DNA from: JBCDCE01 sp039182515
Lineage (GTDB): Bacteria > Pseudomonadota > Alphaproteobacteria > Rhodobacterales > Rhodobacteraceae
Direction of reading: 5' to 3'
Assembly: GCA_039182515.1 (NCBI GenBank)
Contig: JBCDCE010000064.1
Coordinates: forward strand, 1 to 21,514
DNA length: 21,514 bases
The notes below the pieces were generated by a model that was not told the origin of the DNA, did no database searches, and saw only the letters and a program-made list of their open reading frames with translations. The translations under genes and the position numbers were made by a program. Shown piece by piece: positions 7,071 through 14,756 of the stretch; within the stretch, counting starts at the first letter, position 1, and the number at the start of each line of letters is the position of its first letter.

Positions 7071-7597
7071 GATTTATATTTAACCGGCTGCGGGCCGGGC
7101 TCTTTGGCTTAGGGATTGCGGTGTTTGCTTGGGCTTTACCGATGAGCGCTTCGGCCGACGCGCAAGCGACAATTTGGATGGATCAATGCCTGCAATACAC
7201 GGAAGGTTTTGTCGCGGATGTGCCCTTGTCGGATCCGGAGTTTTTTGCCGCCAGTAAAAACATGGACAGATCGTGCGTTTGGACCCCTTTTGAAATCTGC
7301 CGCTTTGCGCAAGAGCGGGATCAATGCCTGGCCTCTGTTCTGGACGCTCAAGCGGGTCATTCGGCGGATCTTCTTGGCAGTTTTCCGAGCGAAGCGACAG
7401 GGCAGGGCGAAGAAATAGAAAGTCTAAACGCGAGGCTCTCTGCAGCCTTTGAGTGGGACTGTGATCAATTGAGCTTTGCGGCGCGCCTGAGTTTTGCGCC
7501 GTTCTCTTTTGTGCAGATCTGCGCGCTCAATAAGACCGCCAAAAGCTTTGAACACGCCTTGGAAACGCGGCGGTTGCTACAGCAGGTTGCCCAATGA
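7067..7597 (+). CDS. exported six-cysteine protein, first tandem paralogue
   Basis: 176-residue protein with a signal peptide (1-30, cleavage near SASA-DA). The mature part has six cysteines at 41, 70, 78, 87, 132 and 152. Characteristic patches are IWMDQCL, SCVWTPFEICRFAQERDQCL and APFSFVQICALNKTAKSFEHALETRR. It has the same length as the next gene (7629-8159) and aligns with it, with Cys70, 78 and 87 at identical positions, so the two arose by tandem duplication. I recognise no family. It is likely periplasmic with three disulfides (inferred). ATG 7067 overlaps the previous stop (ATGA). The open frame extends further upstream, but that part overlaps the LprI-like gene and lacks a signal peptide. 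Confidence 0.85.
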   Translation: MRFIFNRLRAGLFGLGIAVFAWALPMSASADAQATIWMDQCLQYTEGFVADVPLSDPEFFAASKNMDRSCVWTPFEICRFAQERDQCLASVLDAQAGHSADLLGSFPSEATGQGEEIESLNARLSAAFEWDCDQLSFAARLSFAPFSFVQICALNKTAKSFEHALETRRLLQQVAQ

Positions 7598-7632
7598 GCA
7601 GGCTAGGGTGGATGAAAGAGCGTCCGGCATGA
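7594..7632 (+). CDS. possible 12-codon coupling mini-ORF
   Basis: ATG at 7594 overlaps the stop of the preceding paralogue (ATGA). It reads MSRLGWMKERPA and stops at 7630-7632, itself overlapping the ATG of the next paralogue at 7629 (ATGA). It therefore bridges exactly the 31-nt gap between the two paralogues. It may pass ribosomes on rather than make a functional peptide, or be a remnant of the second paralogue's original start after a frameshift. It could also be chance, since the next gene has its own GAAAGAG. Confidence 0.35.
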   Translation: MSRLGWMKERPA

Positions 7633-8159
7633 CCCTGGAATTTGAGTATTTTTTGCTAGGAAAAGTTAGAGCCGCATTGCTGGCTTTTTCCTGCGCGGTT
7701 TGCCCGGTAAACACGCAAGCCGGTGGGCATGAGGCCGCGTTGTCTTGGATGGAGCGCTGCTTGGGAACAGTGGATGCTGTCTATGAAAGCGAAGATAAGC
7801 CCGAGCATGGGTTGAGCCAGATGCTTGAGCAAACCTGCGTTGTGTCGGGGTTTGACTATTGTCGTTTTGAAGCTGAACCCCGTTTGTGTTTGAGCGATTG
7901 GCAAAGCGAGGTCAAAACCAGGACAAAAGACTTGGTCGCAGACCTGCCGGAGAAGGTTGCGGGCGCAGGTTTTATGCGGAACTCCTTAAATAAAGAGATT
8001 GAGAGGTTGCGCGCTTCGGTAGACATACCCTGCACCGCGCAGATTCATGCGGTTCAGACACTTCCTTTTTCAACCTTAGACTTTTGCACATTCTTTGAAG
8101 CAGCCACGCGTTTCTTGTCGGCCAGGGATGTTTCGCGACGCATTGAAAGGCTTAATTGA
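7629..8159 (+). CDS. exported six-cysteine protein, second tandem paralogue
   Basis: 176-residue paralogue of 7067-7597. Shared patches are SWMERCL, TCVVSGFDYCRFEAEPRLCL and LPFSTLDFCTFFEAATRFLSARDVSRR. Mature cysteines are 44, 70, 78, 87, 135 and 153. The hydrophobic export segment is short (about 13-30, with two extra Cys at 22 and 25). It is preceded by an unusual acidic/aromatic N-terminus (TLEFEYFLLGK) encoded by a diverged junction motif, so the true signal peptide may begin later or be damaged. ATG 7629 has GAAAGAG 8 nt upstream. The stop overlaps the mccB start by one base (TGATG). Function unknown. Confidence 0.8.
   Translation: MTLEFEYFLLGKVRAALLAFSCAVCPVNTQAGGHEAALSWMERCLGTVDAVYESEDKPEHGLSQMLEQTCVVSGFDYCRFEAEPRLCLSDWQSEVKTRTKDLVADLPEKVAGAGFMRNSLNKEIERLRASVDIPCTAQIHAVQTLPFSTLDFCTFFEAATRFLSARDVSRRIERLN
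7643..7665 (+). repeat. junction motif, diverged copy C
   Basis: TGAGTATTTTTTGC followed by TAGGAAAAG matches the first 23 bases of copies A and B at 19 of 23 positions without gaps. It lies just inside the start of the second six-cysteine paralogue and encodes its odd N-terminal residues, in a different frame from copy B. Confidence 0.55.
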
Positions 8160-9718
8160 TGACACGGGATGCGCACTTAGATGCGATCAATTTGGTTGCG
8201 GAAGCTGCAGCGCTCGCGGCGCAAGGCGGCGGTGAAAAATCCCGAGCTCGGCATTTGGCACGGGGCAAGATGTTGCCTCGGGAGCGGGTTGCCAATTTAC
8301 TCGATGCTGGATCAGACTTCTTAGAAGTAGGCGCACTGGCCGCGCATGGGCTTTACGAGGGTGCTGCCCCTGCCGCTGGCGTGATCGCTGGGGTGGGTAA
8401 GGTGCACGGCCAAGACGTGATGGTCATTTGCAATGATGCGACGGTGAAAGGCGGCACCTATTTCCCGATGACCGTGAAAAAGCATCTGCGCGCGCAAGAG
8501 ATTGCGGCGCAATGCCACCTCCCGTGCATCTATTTGGTCGATAGCGGGGGCGCGAATCTGCCAAATCAAGACGAGGTTTTCCCGGACCGCGATCACTTTG
8601 GGCGGATTTTTTACAATCAAGCGCAGATGAGCGCGCAAAATATCCCGCAGGTTGCCGTTGTGATGGGATCTTGCACGGCGGGCGGGGCCTATGTTCCGGC
8701 GATGTCGGACGTGACGATCATTGTCAAAGAGCAGGGCACAATTTTCTTGGCCGGACCGCCTTTGGTCAAAGCCGCAACTGGCGAAGAAGTTTCGGCAGAA
8801 GACCTCGGCGGCGGCGATGTGCACACGCGGTTGTCAGGTGTTGCGGATTATCTTGCCGACTCTGACGCCCAGGCCTTGGCAATGGCGCGAGAGGCCGTAC
8901 GTCATCTCAACAGATCGGTGCCTGAAACTGTGGTTTTTGCACCAGCTGAACCGCCCGCGCGGGCTCCAGAAGACCTTTTAGACATTGTGCCCGCAGACCT
9001 GCGCCAGCCCTACGACGTACGCGAGGTTTTGGCTTGTATTCTGGACGGTGGGCGCTTTGACGAATTTAAAGCGCGCTACGGCGAAACTTTGGTGACAGGT
9101 TTTGGCCATATCGAAGGCTGTCCGGTTGGTATCGTGGCAAACAACGGTGTTTTGTTTGGTGAGAGCGCTGAGAAAGGCGCGCATTTTGTAGAGCTTTGCG
9201 CGCAGCGGCGGATCCCGCTTGTGTTTTTGCAAAACATCACGGGCTTTATGGTGGGTCAGGCCTACGAAGCGGGGGGCATTGCGCGCGCAGGCGCAAAAAT
9301 GGTCACGGCGGTGGCCTGTGCAGCTGTGCCCAAAGTGACGATGATCATTGGCGGCTCTTTTGGCGCGGGCAACTACGGCATGTGCGGGCGAGCCTATAGC
9401 CCAAATTTTCTTTGGACATGGCCAAACTCTCGGATTGGCGTGATGGGCGGTGCGCAAGCGGCAGGGGTCTTGAGCACGGTCAAACGGGTGCAAATTGAGA
9501 CGGCCGGGGGCGCTTGGTCGGACGAAGAACAGGCCGAATTTGAAGCGCCAACGCGCGCTATGTTTGAGACCCAAAGCCATCCGCTTTATGCCAGCGCGCG
9601 GCTTTGGGACGACGGAATTATTGACCCCCGCGACACGCGGCGTGTGTTGAGCTTATCGCTGCGAGCAGCCCTGAACGCGCCCATTTCTGACACGCGGTTT
9701 GGCGTCTTTCGGATGTGA
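8159..9718 (+). CDS. mccB (liuB): methylcrotonyl-CoA carboxylase, carboxyltransferase (beta) subunit
   Basis: 519-residue carboxyltransferase. It moves the carboxyl group from biotin (on the alpha subunit) to 3-methylcrotonyl-CoA, making 3-methylglutaconyl-CoA. Family signatures are QGGGEKSRARHLARGKMLPRER near the N-terminus, GDxTVKGG-like CNDATVKGGTYFPMTVKKHLR, YLVDSGGANLPNQDEVFPDRDHFGRIFYNQA, MGSCTAGGAYVPAMSD, the second-domain FLQNITGFMVGQAYEAGGIARAGAKM and IGGSFGAGNYGMCGRAY. The NLPNQDEVFPD stretch is typical of methylcrotonyl- rather than propionyl-CoA carboxylases. ATG 8159 (AAAGG about 9 nt upstream) overlaps the previous stop by one base. The N-terminus looks about 15 residues shorter than usual. 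The partner mccA follows after one intervening gene. Confidence 0.95.
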   Translation: MTRDAHLDAINLVAEAAALAAQGGGEKSRARHLARGKMLPRERVANLLDAGSDFLEVGALAAHGLYEGAAPAAGVIAGVGKVHGQDVMVICNDATVKGGTYFPMTVKKHLRAQEIAAQCHLPCIYLVDSGGANLPNQDEVFPDRDHFGRIFYNQAQMSAQNIPQVAVVMGSCTAGGAYVPAMSDVTIIVKEQGTIFLAGPPLVKAATGEEVSAEDLGGGDVHTRLSGVADYLADSDAQALAMAREAVRHLNRSVPETVVFAPAEPPARAPEDLLDIVPADLRQPYDVREVLACILDGGRFDEFKARYGETLVTGFGHIEGCPVGIVANNGVLFGESAEKGAHFVELCAQRRIPLVFLQNITGFMVGQAYEAGGIARAGAKMVTAVACAAVPKVTMIIGGSFGAGNYGMCGRAYSPNFLWTWPNSRIGVMGGAQAAGVLSTVKRVQIETAGGAWSDEEQAEFEAPTRAMFETQSHPLYASARLWDDGIIDPRDTRRVLSLSLRAALNAPISDTRFGVFRM

Positions 9719-9728
9719 GGGCGTTTTG

Positions 9729-10178
9729 ATGGTTGAGCGTATAGAAATGAGTACTTCCAGCCAGGAAAAGATTGAAGATCTGCGCAAACGGTATCCGGGC
9801 GCGGAGGTGTTTCGGTTTGGCGACGGGCCGCAGCTTTGCGCCGAGCTTTTGGCGCTTGTGATATCTGGCAAAAAGACGGCCACGTGTGGGGCTCTGCGGG
9901 ACTTTGAAGCGGGTGGCGAAGCGATGCCCCATGTGGGCAGGCACGACATTGCGCTGCACTGGACCGGTGAGCCCGCCGTGGTGATTGAGACCAAGTCGAT
10001 AGAGCAACGCCGCTTTTGTGATGTCACAGAAGCTTTTGCCTTGGCGGAAGGCGAAAACGATAGTCTGGAGGGCTGGCGGCAGGATCATGAGACCTATTTC
10101 GCGCGAAACGGTGGGTTTGATCCTGAAATGGTCTTGGTGTGCGAGCGGTTTGAGGTTGTGGAGGTTGTGAATGCATAG
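9729..10178 (+). CDS. ASCH (PUA-like) domain protein, YhfF-type
   Basis: 149-residue ASCH-domain protein of the YhfF-like group. Supporting segments are VFRFGDGPQLCAELLALVISGKKTATCGAL (the conserved G-K-K-T-A-T turn), then HWTGEPAVVIETKSIEQRRFCDVTEAFALAEGE and SLEGWRQDHETYF. ASCH domains are PUA-related folds proposed to bind RNA or modified nucleosides, but the role of this group is unproven. ATG 9729 was chosen because GAGGG lies 7 nt upstream; ATG 9747 is an alternative that removes six residues. It sits 10 nt after mccB and 51 nt before mccA, splitting the two carboxylase subunit genes. It is probably a passenger of the operon. Confidence 0.85.
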   Translation: MVERIEMSTSSQEKIEDLRKRYPGAEVFRFGDGPQLCAELLALVISGKKTATCGALRDFEAGGEAMPHVGRHDIALHWTGEPAVVIETKSIEQRRFCDVTEAFALAEGENDSLEGWRQDHETYFARNGGFDPEMVLVCERFEVVEVVNA

Positions 10179-10229
10179 CTACCTGTGGCTTCGCTTTGCT
10201 TGCCATTGCCTCGCTTTGGAGGCGCTGAG

Positions 10230-12152
10230 ATGAAGCTGCTGATTGCCAACAGAGGTGAAATCGCCTGCCGCATTCAGCGCTCTGCCAAGGCTTTGGGGCT
10301 GAAAACCGTTGCGGTTTATTCAGAAGCTGATGCCCAGGCGCTGCATGTGCGCATGGCTGACGAGGCCGTGCGCCTTGGTTCTGCTGAAGCCTCAGCGAGC
10401 TACCTAGACATCGACGCGCTTGTGCAGGCCTGCAGGGTGACAGGCGCGGAGCTGGTCCATCCAGGGTACGGGTTTTTAAGCGAAAATCCGGGCTTCGTTG
10501 AGGCTTTGGAGGCAAAGGGCGTTACCTTTGTGGGGCCATCTGCGAAGGCCATTCGTGCAATGGGGCTGAAAGATGCGGCCAAAGCAACAATGCAGGCTTC
10601 TGGCGTGCCAATTGTCCCTGGATATCTTGGCGAAGACCAAAGTGCAGAGGTTTTGGCCCGAGAAGCAGAGCGCATTGGCTATCCTGTCTTGATCAAGGCC
10701 GTGGCGGGCGGCGGCGGCAAAGGCATGCGGCTCGTGGAGAGGCCAGAAGACTTCACCGGGGCCTTGGAGAGTTGCCAGCGCGAGGCGAAGAGCGCGTTTG
10801 GAAACGCGGATGTTCTGATTGAGCGCTATGTGACGCGGCCTCGGCATATCGAAGTTCAGGTGTTTGGCGATGGTGCCCGGGCGGTGCATTTGTGGGAGCG
10901 CGATTGCTCTTTGCAACGGCGGCATCAAAAGGTGATCGAAGAAGCGCCCGCACCGGGCATGAGCCCTGAGATGCGCGATGCCATGGGGCAAGCGGCCGTT
11001 TTGGCGGCGCAAGCGATTGGCTATCTCGGCGCGGGCACCGTTGAGTTTATCGTAGAAACCCAAGCGGATGGAATGCTGGGAGATTTCTTCTTCATGGAGA
11101 TGAACACCCGGTTGCAGGTGGAGCATCCCGTGACAGAAGCGATCTTGGGTGTGGATTTGGTCGATTGGCAGTTGCGCCTTGCGATGGGCGCTTTTGATTT
11201 GCCGGATCAAGCCAGCTTGCAGGCCAAGGGTCACGCCATAGAGGCCCGGCTTTATGCCGAGGATGTACCCGCAGGGTTTTTGCCGTCGACAGGAGAGATC
11301 ACACATTTGGCTTGGCCTGAAGGGCCTGGGGTGAGGATCGATACGGGTGTTGATCAAGGCAGTGCCGTGAGCCCGCATTATGATCCCATGATCGCCAAAG
11401 TGATTGTGCATGGCGAGACCCGTGCGGAGGCGTCGAGCAAGATCAGAGCTGCACTGCAGGGCACGGAAGTGAGTGGCATCTCGACAAACGGCGCGTTTTT
11501 ATTGAACCTCTTAGGCGCACCAGATTTTGTCGCTGGACGTATGCATACGGGGTTGATCGACGAGGGCGGTTCCGCCCTTTTGGCCAACCCGAGCCCTTGT
11601 TCGAGGTGCCAGGCGATTGCAGCTGTGGCGCTTGCTGGGGGCAAAGGGCAGGGGTTTTCGATATGGTCCCCGCTCACTTGGACGGTTTCATTGTCCTTCG
11701 CGGATCAGCGCATTGATGCAAAGCTGCGCTACCAAGAGGCTCATGTGGATGTCGAAATTGGCGAGGACTGTTATGAGGTGCAGATCACGCAAGACGCAAT
11801 TTTTTTAGATGGGCAGAAAACAACGGCCAATATGACGATCAGCCCCCAAGGCGTCGACGTGTTCTGGGCCAACACTTACCGGTTTACGCGCATAGACCCT
11901 TTGGCGTCGCAAACTGAAAGTGCGGCCGGAGACGGACGGATCCTCGCGCCTATGCCTGGGTTTGTACGCCAGCTTTTTGTGGCTGTAGGCGATGCCGTGG
12001 AGGAGGGGGATCGCTTGCTTGTTATGGAAGCCATGAAGATGGAGCATGCGCTGACTGCGCCTTTTTCGGGAACCGTTCGGGATCTGCAGGTGAAAGAAGG
12101 GGATCAAACCATGGGTGGCAATCTTCTTGCGGTGTTGGAGGCCTCGGAATGA
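10230..12152 (+). CDS. mccA (liuD): methylcrotonyl-CoA carboxylase, biotin carboxylase/carrier (alpha) subunit
   Basis: 640-residue biotin-dependent subunit. It carboxylates its own biotin with ATP and bicarbonate for transfer by MccB. Order of domains: biotin carboxylase N-domain (1-115, KLLIANRGEIACRI), ATP-grasp (116-325, glycine loop GGGGKGM at 160-166, metal/substrate motif MEMNTRLQVEHPVTE at 289-303), biotin carboxylase C-domain (to about 440), a linker/BT region, and a C-terminal biotinyl domain with the biotin-accepting Lys603 in VMEAMKMEHAL. ATG 10230 was chosen because GGAGG precedes it and the next residues match the family start; the open frame reaches back to 10185. It overlaps the downstream glutathione transferase gene by ATGA. 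Confidence 0.95.
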   Translation: MKLLIANRGEIACRIQRSAKALGLKTVAVYSEADAQALHVRMADEAVRLGSAEASASYLDIDALVQACRVTGAELVHPGYGFLSENPGFVEALEAKGVTFVGPSAKAIRAMGLKDAAKATMQASGVPIVPGYLGEDQSAEVLAREAERIGYPVLIKAVAGGGGKGMRLVERPEDFTGALESCQREAKSAFGNADVLIERYVTRPRHIEVQVFGDGARAVHLWERDCSLQRRHQKVIEEAPAPGMSPEMRDAMGQAAVLAAQAIGYLGAGTVEFIVETQADGMLGDFFFMEMNTRLQVEHPVTEAILGVDLVDWQLRLAMGAFDLPDQASLQAKGHAIEARLYAEDVPAGFLPSTGEITHLAWPEGPGVRIDTGVDQGSAVSPHYDPMIAKVIVHGETRAEASSKIRAALQGTEVSGISTNGAFLLNLLGAPDFVAGRMHTGLIDEGGSALLANPSPCSRCQAIAAVALAGGKGQGFSIWSPLTWTVSLSFADQRIDAKLRYQEAHVDVEIGEDCYEVQITQDAIFLDGQKTTANMTISPQGVDVFWANTYRFTRIDPLASQTESAAGDGRILAPMPGFVRQLFVAVGDAVEEGDRLLVMEAMKMEHALTAPFSGTVRDLQVKEGDQTMGGNLLAVLEASE

Positions 12153-12811
12153 GCAATCCGCGCATTGTGCTTCACCATTGTCCGCAAACCCGCTCGATGC
12201 GCACACTCTGGCTCTTGTATGAGCTTGGTGTTCCTTTTGAGCTTGTCGAGCACGCCTTTGGGAAAAACCTGCGGGATCCGTCTTTTCTGGCCAAAAGCCC
12301 TGCGGGCAGGGTGCCTGCCTTGGAGTTTGATGGCCAAAGCTTGATGGAAACAGGCGCAATGGCTGAGCTCCTCTGCGAGCGGTTTGCGCAAGCTGGTTTG
12401 GGCCGAAGGCCGGAAGATCCAGAGCGCCTTGATTGGCTGCAATGGGTGCATTTTGCCGAAACCATCAGCCAACATGCCGCAAGCCTCACCCAACAACACA
12501 TCGTGCTTTACAAAGATGAGATGCGCTCGCCTGTTTTGATGAAAATCGAAGCGGCGCGTTTGGCCAAATGCTATGAGGCCATGGAGCCGCTTTTGAGCAC
12601 ACAAGACTATCTGCTATCCGGATTTTCCGCTGCCGATATTGGCGTGGGGCAGGCGGTTTATATGGCGCGGCATTTTGCGAAAACAGATCCTTATCCGGGG
12701 GTCCAGGCTTGGTTTGAGCGGATCACGGAAAGACTAGCATTTCAGAAGTGCCTTCCGGGCGACGTTCGGCTTTATGCCCAAGACTTTTATCCAGCATGGG
12801 ATGTCGCGTGA
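12149..12811 (+). CDS. glutathione S-transferase family protein
   Basis: 220-residue cytosolic GST. The N-terminal thioredoxin-like domain (about 5-85) begins VLHHCPQTRSMRTLWLLYELGVPFELVE and has the glutathione-contact segments SPAGRVPALEFDG and LMETGAMAELL (cis-Pro then E-T/S). The all-helical C-terminal domain (about 95-210) carries the family N-capping-like FSAADIGVGQAVYMAR. The catalytic residue is probably Ser or Thr near TRSMR (inferred). Its ATG overlaps the mccA stop and its stop overlaps the HMG-CoA lyase start (GTGA), so it is co-translated with the leucine genes. It might detoxify reactive unsaturated thioesters of the pathway, but that is speculation from position. Confidence 0.9.
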   Translation: MSNPRIVLHHCPQTRSMRTLWLLYELGVPFELVEHAFGKNLRDPSFLAKSPAGRVPALEFDGQSLMETGAMAELLCERFAQAGLGRRPEDPERLDWLQWVHFAETISQHAASLTQQHIVLYKDEMRSPVLMKIEAARLAKCYEAMEPLLSTQDYLLSGFSAADIGVGQAVYMARHFAKTDPYPGVQAWFERITERLAFQKCLPGDVRLYAQDFYPAWDVA

Positions 12812-13668
12812 GCGGGTTCGTTGAAATTGTCGAGGTTGGGCCTCGGGATGGCTTGCAAAATGAGCCTGGTTTTGTGCCAACTGAGGAAAAGCTGCGCTTT
12901 ATCAGCGCCTTGAGCGACGTTGGCTTTCGCCGGATCGAAGTGGCGTCGTTTGTCTCGCCCAAATGGGTGCCGCAGATGGCCGATGCAGTGGAAGTGATGG
13001 CGGGGCTGCAAGCGTTTAAGGGGCCAAAATGGATGGCTCTTGTGCCCAATATGACCGGATTTGAAAAAGCTCGGGCAGCTTCAGTTCCGCAGATCGCCGT
13101 GTTCCTCAGTGCAACGGAAGGCTTTAGCCAAAAAAACCTGAATTGCTCGGTTGCTGAGAGCCTGGAGCGCGCAAGGCCTGTGATATCTGCAGCACGGGAC
13201 GCTGGCATGAGCGTGCGAGGCTATGTCTCTTGCGTGACTGATTGCCCGTACGAAGGCCGCGTGGCACCAAGCTCAGTTGCTGGTGTTGTTGAGCGCTTAA
13301 GCGCCTTAGGTGTGGACGAAATCGCGCTGGGCGAAACCTTGGGCAAAGGGCGCCCCGAGCAGGTTGGGAATATGTTGCATCAAGTCTGTGGGGTCTATGA
13401 CGTTGAAAACCTCGCGGGACATTTTCACGACACAGAGGGGCATGCCCTGCAAAATATCAGTGTCAGTTTAGACGCGGGAGTGCGGATTTTTGACGCCTCA
13501 GCTGGCGGGCTCGGGGGCTGTCCCTATGCCCCTGGTGCAGCGGGCAATGTGGCCACAGAGGCCGTAAATACGCATCTCGAAACACTTGGCTTTGTCACAG
13601 GCTTGGACGCTGCAGCCATGACCACGGCAGCGAGGCTTGTGCAGGAGATACGGCATGGAAACACTTGA
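12808..13668 (+). CDS. hmgL (liuE): hydroxymethylglutaryl-CoA lyase
   Basis: 286-residue TIM-barrel lyase that splits 3-hydroxy-3-methylglutaryl-CoA into acetyl-CoA and acetoacetate, the last step of leucine breakdown. Seen: the EVGPRDGLQNE start (Arg13-Asp14), FVSPKWVPQMAD, metal ligands His205 and His207 in GHFHDTEGHAL, and the signature GGLGGCPYAPGAAGN with the active-site loop Cys238. Two spots differ from the commonest family forms: GETLGKGRPEQ where many have GDTIGVGTP, and DTEG for DTYG. Both are in line with an alphaproteobacterial variant. The GTG start at 12808 (GTGA overlap with the previous gene) gives the usual length; ATG 12796 is a four-codon longer alternative. Confidence 0.93.
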   Translation: MSGFVEIVEVGPRDGLQNEPGFVPTEEKLRFISALSDVGFRRIEVASFVSPKWVPQMADAVEVMAGLQAFKGPKWMALVPNMTGFEKARAASVPQIAVFLSATEGFSQKNLNCSVAESLERARPVISAARDAGMSVRGYVSCVTDCPYEGRVAPSSVAGVVERLSALGVDEIALGETLGKGRPEQVGNMLHQVCGVYDVENLAGHFHDTEGHALQNISVSLDAGVRIFDASAGGLGGCPYAPGAAGNVATEAVNTHLETLGFVTGLDAAAMTTAARLVQEIRHGNT

Positions 13669-14443
13669 GTTTGAGGTCGATCAGCGCGGCGTGGCGACCC
13701 TGACCTTAGCACGGCCTGAGAAACATAATGCACTGTCTGGCACCATGATCGCGGAATTGCGTGCCTTGGCAGACAGTTTGCAGACAAAGACAGACCTGCG
13801 CGCCGTGGTGTTGCGCGGTGGGGGCAAAAGCTTTTGTGCTGGCGGCGACCTCAATTGGATGCGCGCGCAGTTTGAAGCGGATCGCGCAACAAAAGCGCGC
13901 GAGGCACGGGCCCTTGCTGAGATGCTCTTTGCGATGAATGCGCTGCCGCAGCCGCTTATTGGAGCCGTGCAAGGCAATGCTTTTGGCGGTGGGCTTGGGT
14001 TGATGTGTGTGTGCGACACGGTTGTTTCGATCGAAAGTGCAAAATTTGGCCTTACGGAAACCAAGCTAGGGCTCATCCCAGCGACAATTGGGCCCTATGT
14101 TTTGGCCCGCATGGGAGGGGGACCGGCGCGTCGTGTCTTTATGTCGAGCCGCTTATTTGGAGCGCAGGACGCGTTGAATTTGGGGCTGGTGCACCGTGTT
14201 GAGACTGTCTCGAGCTTTGAGGCGGGTGTCGCTGCTGAAGTGGTGCCCTACTTATCTTGTGCACCTGGTGCTGTGGCAGAGGCAAAAGCGCTTACACGGT
14301 CGTTGGGCTACGCACCGACACAAGAGGATATTGACGTCTCGATAGAAGCTTTGATTGCACGATGGGAAAGTGCTGAAGCTCAAGAGGGTGTTGCCGCTTT
14401 CTTTGAACAGCGCGCAACACCCTGGGCGGCCAAAAAGGGATAA
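13655..14443 (+). CDS. liuC: methylglutaconyl-CoA hydratase (enoyl-CoA hydratase family)
   Basis: 262-residue crotonase-fold hydratase, most likely converting 3-methylglutaconyl-CoA to HMG-CoA between the carboxylase and the lyase. Motifs: the oxyanion loop KSFCAGGDLNWM (58-69), GNAFGGGLGLMCVCD (108-121), and the catalytic-region ESAKFGLTETKLGLIPATIGPYV with Glu135. The ATG at 13655 has AGGAG 8 nt upstream and overlaps the lyase gene by 14 nt. The specific substrate comes from operon content; sequence alone shows an enoyl-CoA hydratase. It is the last gene of the leucine block, followed by a 313-nt non-coding region. Confidence 0.9.
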   Translation: METLEFEVDQRGVATLTLARPEKHNALSGTMIAELRALADSLQTKTDLRAVVLRGGGKSFCAGGDLNWMRAQFEADRATKAREARALAEMLFAMNALPQPLIGAVQGNAFGGGLGLMCVCDTVVSIESAKFGLTETKLGLIPATIGPYVLARMGGGPARRVFMSSRLFGAQDALNLGLVHRVETVSSFEAGVAAEVVPYLSCAPGAVAEAKALTRSLGYAPTQEDIDVSIEALIARWESAEAQEGVAAFFEQRATPWAAKKG

Positions 14444-14756
14444 GCTCTGCACATTGCCAGGGGAGCAGGTAAAATGAGGTTCACAAAAAGTTAACGGTGA
14501 AATTGAAATTCCCCCTCCCTACCGCCCTTAATCCTTGGGCGATTCTGGTAATGTTTTCCTAAGCGACGCGCAAAAAATCGTTAGAACTTTATTCGTTCAA
14601 CGTGCGATGGCGCTCCTTTATAATCGAGACTTTGCCCTCCGAAGGGCATCCCAAGTGGCTAGGAAGGAACCCGGTCTGCGACCAAACGCGCTAGCTCCGT
14701 TACGTTGACCCCTGGCAGGCAGCGCGGTACCACACTCTAAATCTGTGGAGAGCAAT
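14444..14756 (+). other. non-coding region and nuo leader
   Basis: The 313-nt gap between the hydratase gene and nuoA. I see no gene in it. It holds the TATAAT promoter candidate, and in the predicted leader a small perfect hairpin at 14633-14648 (TGCCCT, loop CCGA, AGGGCA). A second short stem (CCACA/TGTGG, about 14729-14747) lies just before the nuoA ribosome binding site. There is no clear terminator for the leucine operon. Confidence 0.5.
14596..14624 (+). promoter_or_regulatory. sigma70-like promoter candidate for the nuo operon
   Basis: A perfect TATAAT at 14619-14624 with a poor -35 (TTCAAC, 14596-14601) at 17-nt spacing. It is the only strong -10 element in the 313-nt gap between the leucine genes and nuoA. 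Transcription would start near 14631, giving a leader of about 125 nt. Confidence 0.5.

Noticed and set aside
8978..9580. 200-codon open frame on the minus strand
   Set aside because: Antisense shadow inside mccB with no domain signal.
10476..11411. 311-codon open frame on the minus strand
   Set aside because: It lies wholly within mccA, antisense, with His/Arg/Cys-rich composition and no recognisable domain; a shadow of the real gene's codon use.
14523..14541. Possible terminator after the hydratase gene (CGCCC...GGGCG)
   Set aside because: Only a 5-bp stem with a 9-nt loop and no T-run directly after it.
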